Origin: Candidatus Pollutiaquabacter sp.
GTDB taxonomy: Bacteria > Bacteroidota > Bacteroidia > AKYH767-A > 2013-40CM-41-45
Assembly: GCA_947465495.1 (NCBI GenBank)
Contig: CANIAS010000021.1
Coordinates: forward strand, 1 to 44,105
Direction of reading: 5' to 3'
DNA length: 44,105 nt
The number at the start of each line of letters is the position of its first letter. The stretch's first letter is position 1. Position numbers and translations under genes: made by a program. Below are positions 15,120 through 23,282 of this stretch, one piece after another. The notes under the pieces were generated by a model, which was not told where the DNA came from, did no database searches, and saw nothing but the letters and a program-made list of their open reading frames with translations.

Positions 15120-17618
15120 TCAGGTTTTAGGTTTCGCAGGTAATTTGATGGTCATTTCAGTTCCTTCTCCAAGTTTAGAACTGACTCCAATTTCTCCGCT
15201 TAATTTACTAACTATTTCTTTGCAGATATATAATCCGAGACCGGTACCAGGTACGTTGCTAGTGGCCCGGTAAAACATGTCAAAAATCTTTGGTAGATTA
15301 TTTTCGGCAATTCCTTGTCCATTATCCTTCACGGTAATTTCAATGGTTTCGCCATGATGACGGATGTGCACTACTACCGACGGTGCATTTGTGCCGTTAC
15401 GGTAGTACTTTACGGCGTTTGATATGATGTTTTTCAATACGGTATTCAGCCGGTAGCTGTCCGATTCAATCATCGGACTACCTTCACTGGACACTTCAAA
15501 ATACATGTTGGCGGGAGTAGCATATCGCAAGTCTTCAAAAATGTTTGCGATTCGTTCTTTTAGGTTGAATCGGGTTATTTTTAATTCTAATCTAGAATTT
15601 CTGGAGTAGTCAAGAATCTCTTGAATGGTTTCATCCAGGCGATCGGCCGAACTGTTAGCCATCTGAAGGAAGTTTCTTGATTTCTCGGAAATGTCTTCAG
15701 CGTCCTGTACGATACCGAGAATGCCTTTGATGGAGAGCAGGGGAGAACGTAGATCGTGAGAAATACTATAGACGAAATTATCCAGTTCGGCGTTGATCTT
15801 TTGCAATTCTTCGTTTTTATGCAATACATCCCTTTGAACGTTCTTCAAGTCGGTAATGTCAAGATAGATACTGATGAAACCGGTTGTCTCTTGTTGCTGT
15901 CCGAGTACGGCCTCTGTACTAACCAATACATGCATCAAACGACCATCGTTTCGAATTAAGTCAATTTCATAGACGCTTTCATCGACTTTTCGGTACGATT
16001 GCACTTTGCCTTGTTGCTGTCTTGTTGAAAGTTCCAACTCTGCATTTGAAGCAAGTAGAATCGCAGACGCATCAGTGTCTTCAGTCAATGAAACAAATTT
16101 TCGATTCATGAAACGGATCTGGCCCATCGTATCCACTTCTGCCAATCCTAGATTCATGTTGTCGATAATACTACGATATTTTTCTTCGCTGGCTTTTAGT
16201 TTTAATTCAGTATTCTTGGCATCGGTGACGTCCACCGAGGTTCCCACCAATCGAATCAGCTCTTGGTGTTCATCCCGTTCTGCAATAACTAAGCAGTGTA
16301 GTGTACGGGTCTGCTTGTTATTTTTCCTTAGGATTCTGAATTCCTGCTCAATCATTTCTTGTTGACTATTCATCAAGTTTTTCACTTCATTCTCAATTTT
16401 CTCACGATCATCAGGGTGCATCGAGTTAATCCAGAAGTCATACATTTCTGAATCCTTTTTAGGTTGCTCAACGCCATACTGTTTGAGCATTACTTCATTC
16501 CATACTAGTTGTCCAGTAGATGGAATAAATTCCCAGATTCCAATGTTTGATTTGGTAGTAATTATTTCGAAACGGGAGTTGATTTGTAACATCTCTTTTT
16601 GGGAGATAATTTCTTGAGTAATGTCTTTTTGCAGTGAAATAAAATTGATAAGATTTCCGTCTTCATCAAATACCGGCGTTATTTCAAGTAGGTTATAATA
16701 AGGAGTACCTTTCTTCGTGTAATTCATTAAGGTCACTACAACATTTCGCTTGGCCAGTAAAGCCGCACTCAATTCACGTAAAACCTCTGGATCGTTGCTG
16801 TTTTGCAGCAGAAAGTCTTTTGGTTTTTTCCCTTTTATTTCCTCTAATCGATATCCGGAGGTTTGCTCAAAACTCTCGTTGACCCATTCGACCTGTCCCT
16901 TATTGTCTGTAATAACAACCCCATTTTTCGTTCGGGTAGCAATCAGCGATAACTTCTTTAGTTCTCTATCGGAGGATTGAATCTGCGTAATTTGTTGAAT
17001 GATTCTTTTTCTTTTTTGACGATTCGACAACAGTGATTGAACTTGTTGCGCAAAAATTTTAAAAATCGTCGCGTGGCTGGTGTGCTTTTTAGAGTAAAGT
17101 GGCGCTTTTTTAATTGAAATCAATCCAATGAGGAAAATAGAAAATGTTTGTTCGGGATCGGCAATTTGTATGAAAAGTCCGTCACTATATGGAGCAAGAA
17201 ACGGAACAGATTGAAGTACTAATTTCTCTAATACTACCTGCCTTAAAGTGGCCGGTTTCGTGGCCAGGGCTTTCATGGATTGTATCATTTCTTCCTCTTG
17301 ATTGAGTTGATGCACCAATCCTTCACTGTATAGTAATGAGCCGCCTTGTTCCTGCGACCGCTCTAGATAAACGACCGATGATTCTACTTCAAATACATCG
17401 ATAATAGCCTCGGCAATCAGTCGTAGAAAATCGTGTCCGCTTAATTCTTTTAAAGCGTCATTGTTGAATAAATGCAGTCGCTTGTACATTTCTAGCTCGT
17501 GATCCAGTTGATCACGAGTATTGATCAATTCCTGTTCTACCGAGGAGAACCGAGTTACACGGAGTTGTAGCTCCTCATAAGCTGCTTTTAATCGTTCTAG
17601 TTCTGACAGGGCTGTCAT
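15120..17618 (-). CDS. Cytosolic multi-PAS hybrid-free histidine kinase
   Basis: An 832-residue sensor kinase without transmembrane segments. Order: N-terminal coiled coil (about 1-45); a GAF-like region (about 55-200: LRLIAEAIIDVFEVESSVVYLERS); PAS1 (about 225-345: KNGVVITDNKGQVEWVNESF ... LQKDIT); PAS2 of the PAS_3 type (about 350-475: IGIWEFIPSTGQLVWNE ... MHPDDREK); PAS3 (about 480-600: MNLGLAEVDTMGQIRFMN ... YLDITDLKN). It continues with HisKA containing VYSISHDLRSPL (phospho-acceptor H621) and HATPase with NIISNAVKY, DNGQGI and GTGLGLYI. It is flanked by FIST (24 nt before) and the response regulator (3 nt after). The kinase is soluble, so its input is intracellular, and the FIST protein is the best candidate for ligand detection. 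PAS1 resembles a LOV fold but has no photoactive Cys. Confidence 0.93.
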   Translation of the reverse strand: MTALSELERLKAAYEELQLRVTRFSSVEQELINTRDQLDHELEMYKRLHLFNNDALKELSGHDFLRLIAEAIIDVFEVESSVVYLERSQEQGGSLLYSEGLVHQLNQEEEMIQSMKALATKPATLRQVVLEKLVLQSVPFLAPYSDGLFIQIADPEQTFSIFLIGLISIKKAPLYSKKHTSHATIFKIFAQQVQSLLSNRQKRKRIIQQITQIQSSDRELKKLSLIATRTKNGVVITDNKGQVEWVNESFEQTSGYRLEEIKGKKPKDFLLQNSNDPEVLRELSAALLAKRNVVVTLMNYTKKGTPYYNLLEITPVFDEDGNLINFISLQKDITQEIISQKEMLQINSRFEIITTKSNIGIWEFIPSTGQLVWNEVMLKQYGVEQPKKDSEMYDFWINSMHPDDREKIENEVKNLMNSQQEMIEQEFRILRKNNKQTRTLHCLVIAERDEHQELIRLVGTSVDVTDAKNTELKLKASEEKYRSIIDNMNLGLAEVDTMGQIRFMNRKFVSLTEDTDASAILLASNAELELSTRQQQGKVQSYRKVDESVYEIDLIRNDGRLMHVLVSTEAVLGQQQETTGFISIYLDITDLKNVQRDVLHKNEELQKINAELDNFVYSISHDLRSPLLSIKGILGIVQDAEDISEKSRNFLQMANSSADRLDETIQEILDYSRNSRLELKITRFNLKERIANIFEDLRYATPANMYFEVSSEGSPMIESDSYRLNTVLKNIISNAVKYYRNGTNAPSVVVHIRHHGETIEITVKDNGQGIAENNLPKIFDMFYRATSNVPGTGLGLYICKEIVSKLSGEIGVSSKLGEGTEMTIKLPAKPKT

Positions 17619-17642
17619 TCGTTCTTAGTTTGCGCTGCCGAT

Positions 17643-18827
17643 TTATCGGTAGATCACGTACAGCGCTGAAGTATAATTGTGATATGTATTTTTGCCTCCC
17701 AGCTTGGCGAATTCCCCAAACCCGTACATTCCCAGCCAAGGTGGACAGCTACCATTAGCATAAAATGGATGCTGCATAAAGCTCACTAATTCTTCTTTCA
17801 TTATTTTATTGAAAAGGAATCGTCCTCGCGCTAAGCAATCGGCATGAAATACAGCAACCGGTTTCTTTCCTTTTGATCGCTTTAACATGGCATCTACCAT
17901 TTTTTTCATTTCACGAAAAATCAAGTCTTCATCACGAATGGTTAACCATAATTTTGTCCCAACGTTACATTCAGTAGCATAGTACATATTATCTCCATCG
18001 TGTTTGGTGACAACTCGCAAAATGTGGTGATTGCCATATTCAGCAGCTAGTGTATCATTTAGTTCTTCACCTAATGCGCCTACTGGAATACTATCTCCAC
18101 AATTGGCATTTTCAGGCAATCCTAATCGCTTTAGGTATTCGTTCCAAGCAGGTCGGTGGTTTAATTCATGGATAATGTGTCCAGTTGATTTGGTTACTAC
18201 CAATGGTTCGCCCACAGCTACAAATCCGTGTGTAGCTTGTGTATCAATACTCAACGTTGGGTCTGAAAATCCGATGGCAAAAGCACCGTGTTCATACACT
18301 TTCCCTCCAAAAGCTTGATAACTAATAAAGCCTTTCATGTTGTCTGAACTAGTAGCTCCAAAAATTGTCACCTCCGGGCCGAAAATAGTTTCAAAGGCAG
18401 CAATGCAACGATCGTTAGCAATGTCTATGCCTGATGCCATAAAATAGATCATGTTTACATCTTGTCCGCTCGCCTTTAGTTGCTTGGCTATTTCTAAACA
18501 CTTTTCATAGGAATTTTGTCCATATACGTTATCTGTGCCAGCGACTACGAATTCTTTACCAGTAATAGACATCAATGCCAGGTCTTTCATAGATTCACTC
18601 ACACCTTCTCTTCCGATAACGCCACAACACGAAGCTGCTACAATTTGGGCATTGGGTGACAATTGACGGGCTTGGTCAATCAGTTCGTTGAAATTGTGAC
18701 CAATTGACGCATGGATAATTAATAGGTCAGCATCAGCTGAACGATCACCCATGGCGATTTCCATGCATTCAGAGATGCCTCGTCGTGAATTTACGACCCT
18801 TGTACTTGCAGAATGAAAAGTTAACAT
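17643..18827 (-). CDS. FIST domain (N+C) sensory protein
   Basis: A 394-residue soluble protein with the FIST_N (about 25-215) and FIST_C (about 225-370) modules. Recognisable segments are ADLLIIHASIGHNFNELID, VAASCCGVIGREGV, LALMSITGKEFVVAGTDN, TIFGATSSDNM, GAFAIGFSDPTL and PVAVFHADCLARGRFLF ending in GMYGFGEFAKLGG. FIST domains are predicted small-molecule sensors in signal transduction, often in the same operon as PAS kinases; their ligands are largely unknown. Two features could be functional: the Cys pair AASCCG and the AVFHADCLARG segment, which is well conserved in FIST_C. This is the first gene of the FIST, kinase and regulator unit. I see no convincing -7 element in the 109-nt gap upstream. 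Confidence 0.9.
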   Translation of the reverse strand: MLTFHSASTRVVNSRRGISECMEIAMGDRSADADLLIIHASIGHNFNELIDQARQLSPNAQIVAASCCGVIGREGVSESMKDLALMSITGKEFVVAGTDNVYGQNSYEKCLEIAKQLKASGQDVNMIYFMASGIDIANDRCIAAFETIFGPEVTIFGATSSDNMKGFISYQAFGGKVYEHGAFAIGFSDPTLSIDTQATHGFVAVGEPLVVTKSTGHIIHELNHRPAWNEYLKRLGLPENANCGDSIPVGALGEELNDTLAAEYGNHHILRVVTKHDGDNMYYATECNVGTKLWLTIRDEDLIFREMKKMVDAMLKRSKGKKPVAVFHADCLARGRFLFNKIMKEELVSFMQHPFYANGSCPPWLGMYGFGEFAKLGGKNTYHNYTSALYVIYR

Positions 18828-18936
18828 CGTGGAGGTAGTTGTGATGAATTTATTATTTTGTCATGCCGAATGGGACCTGTTCTAACAAGCGCTTTTCGCG
18901 GTACTACAAATCTTCCGAATTTTATTAAACAGAAAC

Positions 18937-21738
18937 ATGATAAAAGTCAGCAAAATCATTTTTTCACTTTTAAATTACCTGTTTAAGCCTGTTTTTACGT
19001 GTAAAAGGTGGAAGGCTATGTTTATTTATTTAGTGATTGGTCATGCATTAAATACACTATATGCACAACCTGTTGATACATTGTCTGGCTTTTCTTCCAA
19101 AAATTCAGGAGAAGAAATTGTCTACTTCTCACCGTTACATCGCTTTGCTACTACAGCGCTACTAACACGTGCCAATGGGCTAATGCCAATTAGTTTTCGA
19201 GCGCCGATCCAGCAAGTTCGGCATGATACTGTGGTCTATGAAATTTTAATCGGCCATTCTACTGGAACCAGTACAGGTAATCGTCGTTTTGATGTAGCAC
19301 TAAATAACCATGTATTATTTACAATAACTACCCCTATGCACCAACATGGATACTATACGTTAGAAGGTCGTTCTAATGAAGGGTGTTCGTATCAATTTGT
19401 ACCGCAAGAATTTGATATCAACGGTGATGCATTTGGTTTCTTATACCTAAAAGTTCCAGCTGGAATTGTTTCTGATAGTGCTGTTTTTAAAATTATTGGA
19501 CAAGATCAACAAAGCCGCGACTGGTTAATGGTTTTTATGTATTCACGTCAACTTAAAATAGAGGCAGAGCCGACGTGCTTGGTAACGCGCAATGAAAAAC
19601 TTCGGCAACTTAATTTGTATGTAGATAATCCATTTGGAGATAGTACTTCTATGCAACTGAATTCGTCAAAAGTGCGACTGGATATATTGCTGAAGAAGGG
19701 GTATAACAAAATTAGTTTACCTGCCTATCCCCCCTCATGGACCGGCATTGATACATTGAATTTTGTGGTACATGGCGCTGATACTTTACGACAAATTGTG
19801 GAGTTAAATTCGGTGCGAAATTTTGAATTTGATATTATTCACCATTCCCATAACGATATTGGTTATTCGCACTTGCAAACTGACGTGGAACGGATTCAGA
19901 CAGAGAATATTCGTACGGCTTTACGTTGGATAATGAAAAGTACCAATACTAAATCACGTCCTATATGGCACATTGAATCCTTATGGGCAGTCGAGAATTT
20001 TCTGTCGAAGGCTACTTATGACGAGAAACAATTGTTTGTTCATGCTGTTAAATCGGGTGGTATTGTTTTATCTGCGAATTACGCAAATGTTTTAACTGGC
20101 TTATGTCAATCTGAAGAACAGTCCTGGAATACCGAGTATGCACGTAGATTGGAACAGCGTTATGGATTTGATATACGCTCAGCCATGATTACGGATATTC
20201 CAGGAATTACTTGGACTGCGCTGGCATCGTATACGCACAACGATGTGGACTATTTGGCATTAGGACCTAATTATGTGCAGCAATTACCTGATCACGGTGA
20301 TCGAGTTGGGAATTTTGTGCTTCAACAAGGCGATCGACCGTTTTACTGGAAACCCGATAGTACTTCAGATCGAAAGTTGCTGGTCTGGACTGCTGGTAAA
20401 GGATATTCTTATTTTCATAACATTTCTGCTTCAGATAAACAAGCTGCTTTTGAGAGTAGGATTTCTGATTATTGCAACGAGTTGACTATGCAATCTTATC
20501 CCTTTGATTTTGTCCAATTGCATTATACCATGAATGCAGACAATGGTCCTGTGGATACTAATCTATGTACGTTTGTGGATTCTTGGAACCAAAAGTATTC
20601 ATCTCCCCAATTAGTGATAGCCAACGTGAATAACTTGTTTCAGCGTTTACAACGAGAACACGAAACTAAACTTCCTGTCTGTTATGGCGAAGTAAGTCCC
20701 TATTGGGAAGATGGGGCTTATTCGACCTCGTCGGAAGAGATTCGCAACCGTGAATTGGCTAAGCGAACTTTGCAAATGGAAGTATGGGCTCGACAGCAGG
20801 ATGTATACACGAAAAATGCAGATGCTTTTTATGAATTGCATCGTGATATTGTCATGTTTCATGAACATACCTGGGGATCATGGTGTAGTATTTCAGATCC
20901 GGATTTATCGTTTACTACCGATCAATGGTCCTACAAGAAAGCCTTTTTGGATTCTGCAGAAGTGCATTATGCTACTTTAGCACATACCATTGGTTATTCT
21001 GATGTAGTACATCAAGAAGTATTTCCCGCTACGAAAGTATCACAATTTGACTTTGAAATAGATCCAAATAATGGCGGGTTGAAATCGATTCTAGTAAATG
21101 GTCAAGAGTTACGTGATACAACAGCGATGTTTTCCTTTTTCCAGATGATTTACAAATACAAGGTTGATTCCATGCAATTGTTTGGTCCAAAAATAGTACG
21201 AGTAAAAGGATATCGAGATGATCGTACGAGAAAAAAAATAGAATTGGAACTCGTGCTTGATGGTTGTTCTGCTGTGAGTGTTAAGTATAATCTGGATAAA
21301 TATACAGGAGTACTAACTGCGTCTTGGTCAATCAAAAAAAATCCAGTTCGTGAAAAGGAGTCATTGCACATCGCCATTCCCATGACGCCTCTTGCCAGTA
21401 ATTTGTATTATGGCGATTCCTTACGCACCCTCCGTTTTGGAACTACGGATCAATTGCGTGGATCTAATTATGATTTTATATGCGCAGGTGACAGAATAGG
21501 ATGGAAATTGGATGCTGGAAAAGTCGAGGTATTGACGTCTGGTCCAAATTTATTTGAGGTGGGATCGATGACGGACGAGCAGAAGGTGAAGGGCGCTCGT
21601 ACTTGGAAATCTGAGCCTTCCGTAAATACCTCGACAACCTTTTTGTATGTTTTAAATAATTATTGGCACACCAACTACAAGGCTGATCAAGAAGGCTTAT
21701 TGGAATTCTCGCTGCGTGTTGTCCTGCGGTCTAATTAG
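18937..21738 (+). CDS. Secreted glycoside hydrolase family 38-type alpha-mannosidase
   Basis: A 933-residue exported enzyme. The catalytic domain contains the metal and nucleophile signature of GH38: IIHHSHNDIGYSH (H305 and D307), MITDIPGITW (D420, expected nucleophile and zinc ligand) and MFHEHTWGSW (His pair 642/644). YPFDFVQLHYTMNADNG and YGEVSPYWEDGAYS are further conserved segments. A beta-rich N-terminal domain (about 60-290) precedes it and a large beta C-terminal domain (about 690-930) follows. It would remove alpha-mannosyl residues retaining configuration. The start at 18937 has an A-rich upstream (AAACAGAAAC) typical of Bacteroidota, but the resulting N-terminus is unusual, with two hydrophobic stretches before TLYAQ; a start at 19018 gives a shorter leader with no basic n-region. 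No SusC/SusD pair or other glycosidase is adjacent. Confidence 0.87.
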   Translation: MIKVSKIIFSLLNYLFKPVFTCKRWKAMFIYLVIGHALNTLYAQPVDTLSGFSSKNSGEEIVYFSPLHRFATTALLTRANGLMPISFRAPIQQVRHDTVVYEILIGHSTGTSTGNRRFDVALNNHVLFTITTPMHQHGYYTLEGRSNEGCSYQFVPQEFDINGDAFGFLYLKVPAGIVSDSAVFKIIGQDQQSRDWLMVFMYSRQLKIEAEPTCLVTRNEKLRQLNLYVDNPFGDSTSMQLNSSKVRLDILLKKGYNKISLPAYPPSWTGIDTLNFVVHGADTLRQIVELNSVRNFEFDIIHHSHNDIGYSHLQTDVERIQTENIRTALRWIMKSTNTKSRPIWHIESLWAVENFLSKATYDEKQLFVHAVKSGGIVLSANYANVLTGLCQSEEQSWNTEYARRLEQRYGFDIRSAMITDIPGITWTALASYTHNDVDYLALGPNYVQQLPDHGDRVGNFVLQQGDRPFYWKPDSTSDRKLLVWTAGKGYSYFHNISASDKQAAFESRISDYCNELTMQSYPFDFVQLHYTMNADNGPVDTNLCTFVDSWNQKYSSPQLVIANVNNLFQRLQREHETKLPVCYGEVSPYWEDGAYSTSSEEIRNRELAKRTLQMEVWARQQDVYTKNADAFYELHRDIVMFHEHTWGSWCSISDPDLSFTTDQWSYKKAFLDSAEVHYATLAHTIGYSDVVHQEVFPATKVSQFDFEIDPNNGGLKSILVNGQELRDTTAMFSFFQMIYKYKVDSMQLFGPKIVRVKGYRDDRTRKKIELELVLDGCSAVSVKYNLDKYTGVLTASWSIKKNPVREKESLHIAIPMTPLASNLYYGDSLRTLRFGTTDQLRGSNYDFICAGDRIGWKLDAGKVEVLTSGPNLFEVGSMTDEQKVKGARTWKSEPSVNTSTTFLYVLNNYWHTNYKADQEGLLEFSLRVVLRSN

Positions 21739-21774
21739 AAGTACAATAATGGCTTCTTGATGAAGTAATAGGAC

Positions 21775-22500
21775 CTACAAGCTATTCATCAAATCGCGAA
21801 TTGCCACCGATGCCGTAACAGCGCCAAAGGTTGCTGGCATGTAGGAGATGGTTCCATACGCTGATTTTTTATAGTTTTTTCCGTCTGTTAACATCAAGCT
21901 TTCTTTGATAGGAATTTCATCGCTGAAGACCGCTTTGACACCTTTGATAATTCCGTGGTTACGCAGATTTTTACGTATCTGCTGTGCAAATGGACACTGA
22001 TAGGTCTTCGAGATATCTGCTACCAGAAGTCGGGTAGGGTCAATCTTAGCACCAGCACCCATGCTGCTTACAAGTGGTATTTTACGTTCATAGGCAGCTC
22101 GAATGAATGTGATTTTTGGTGTTATGCTATCAATGGCATCAATGATATAGTCAGGGCTTACACTTAATACTTCGTTTACCATTTCTGGATTTACGAATTC
22201 GTTGATGACGTTTAATTTTAATTCTGGGTTAATCGCCAAAAGTCGTTCGGCCATTATTCCAGCTTTTGATATTCCGTGATTGGTGGATAGTGCTGGAAGC
22301 TGTCGATTGCGATTCGTTGGATCTACTACATCTCCATCGATGATTGTCATTTCACCAATCCCACCACGCGCAATAAATTCCGCTGCAAAAGAGCCAACGC
22401 CGCCCATGCCAACTACCATGACGTGTTTATGGTTTAATTTTTCAAGGGCAGCGTCTCCAATCAATAGACTGGTGCGTGATAACCAGGTTAAATCATTCAT
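21775..22500 (-). CDS. tcdA: tRNA threonylcarbamoyladenosine dehydratase (E1-like)
   Basis: A 241-residue ThiF/E1-like protein. The ATP-binding glycine motif is VVGMGGVGSFAAEFIARGG, followed by IDGDVVDPTNRNRQLPAL, YIIDAIDSI and the late segment ATFGAVTASVAIRDL. The length, the catalytic Cys region (YQCPFAQQIRKNLR) and the KGVKAVFSDE stretch match TcdA (CsdL) rather than ThiF or MoeB, which carry extra zinc cysteines. It cyclises t6A at position 37 of tRNA to ct6A. It is coupled to the TatD-family gene by an ATGA overlap. In other bacteria TcdA works with the sulfur-transfer proteins CsdA and CsdE; the desulfurase here (39513-40646) is far away, so no partnership is claimed. Confidence 0.93.
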   Translation of the reverse strand: MNDLTWLSRTSLLIGDAALEKLNHKHVMVVGMGGVGSFAAEFIARGGIGEMTIIDGDVVDPTNRNRQLPALSTNHGISKAGIMAERLLAINPELKLNVINEFVNPEMVNEVLSVSPDYIIDAIDSITPKITFIRAAYERKIPLVSSMGAGAKIDPTRLLVADISKTYQCPFAQQIRKNLRNHGIIKGVKAVFSDEIPIKESLMLTDGKNYKKSAYGTISYMPATFGAVTASVAIRDLMNSL

Positions 22501-23180
22501 GCTGATTCAAATTTACAGGGTCCAAAGACACGGTCGAAATTATTGGAGATTTTATTTGCAAGTTCGTTTACACTAACACCTTTTATAGAAGCTGCTTTCT
22601 GATAAATTGTTTCAATAGGTATGGGATGATTATCGGATTCCAAAAATAATCGTTCCCATGGAACTAGCTTAAAAACGTCTTCGTTTTTAGTGGACAGTAA
22701 TTGATGTCCAAAGGAGAGATAGTGCCCGGCTTCGAGTATACGGATAGCCAAGGCGGCTCCTTTCTGAAATCCATGAAAAATCACTGATACGTTATTTTGT
22801 TCTTCTTTCAATGCTGAAATTACTTCTTCAAATGCTCTCACGCAATGTATAATCAATGGTTTATGAAGTTGGTTGGCGAGGTGAATTTGTTTTCGAAATT
22901 GAATTTCCTGCAATTTGAAATCTGTCTTGCAACTTTTATCTAATCCGCATTCGCCTATAGCACGCACATTGTTGAGTTCTGCAGCAATTTTTAATTCCTG
23001 AAATTCGGTTTCTGTGTTAATGGAATTAAGGTGCCAGGGGTGAAGCCCGACCGAATAGTAGCTGTTTACGGAAAGTGATTCAAATTTTGAATCTTGGTTG
23101 ATAATAGCTACTACTTCTTTGGAAGACTCGGTGGAGTGCGTATGAATATTGATGTAACCAGTAGGCATGAATTCAGGCAT
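22497..23180 (-). CDS. TatD-family metal-dependent hydrolase (short form)
   Basis: A 227-residue protein of the TatD/amidohydrolase fold. Metal-binding segments visible are YINIHTHST, AIGECGLDKS, KPLIIHCVRAFEEV, SVIFHGF and LFLESDNHPI. The last motif is LESDNHP where most TatD proteins have LETDAP, with the Asp retained. TatD proteins are putative 3'-5' DNA exonucleases. The protein is shorter than E. coli TatD (about 260), as in many Bacteroidota. Its stop overlaps the tcdA start by ATGA, so the two are translated together. A -7 element lies at 23260-23267. Confidence 0.88.
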   Translation of the reverse strand: MPEFMPTGYINIHTHSTESSKEVVAIINQDSKFESLSVNSYYSVGLHPWHLNSINTETEFQELKIAAELNNVRAIGECGLDKSCKTDFKLQEIQFRKQIHLANQLHKPLIIHCVRAFEEVISALKEEQNNVSVIFHGFQKGAALAIRILEAGHYLSFGHQLLSTKNEDVFKLVPWERLFLESDNHPIPIETIYQKAASIKGVSVNELANKISNNFDRVFGPCKFESA

Positions 23181-23259
23181 ATGGCAGCGATGTTTTATAC
23201 GCTGAGGCCACTGTAAATTGCAAGTGAGTTCAATCAGTCCTTGTAGGGAAGTTGTGCGA

Positions 23260-23267
23260 CAAATTTA
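23260..23267 (-). promoter_or_regulatory. -7 element upstream of tatD-tcdA
   Basis: TAAATTTG on the minus strand matches TAnnTTTG. It lies in the 102-nt gap after the giant gene, with a predicted start near 23254 and a ~74-nt leader before the TatD-family ATG. No clear -33 element is seen. Confidence 0.35.
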
Positions 23268-23282
23268 CTCTATTGCTAATGA

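Noticed and set aside
16600-16950. PAS1 of the kinase as a LOV photoreceptor
   Set aside because: The LOV-like pattern is present, but the photoactive Cys position (NCRFLQ in LOV) reads KPKDFLLQ here, so flavin-Cys photochemistry is not supported.
18937-23180. Genomic island suggested by somewhat AT-richer DNA around the mannosidase
   Set aside because: No integrase, tRNA, direct repeats or transposase, and the composition shift is only an impression I did not measure.
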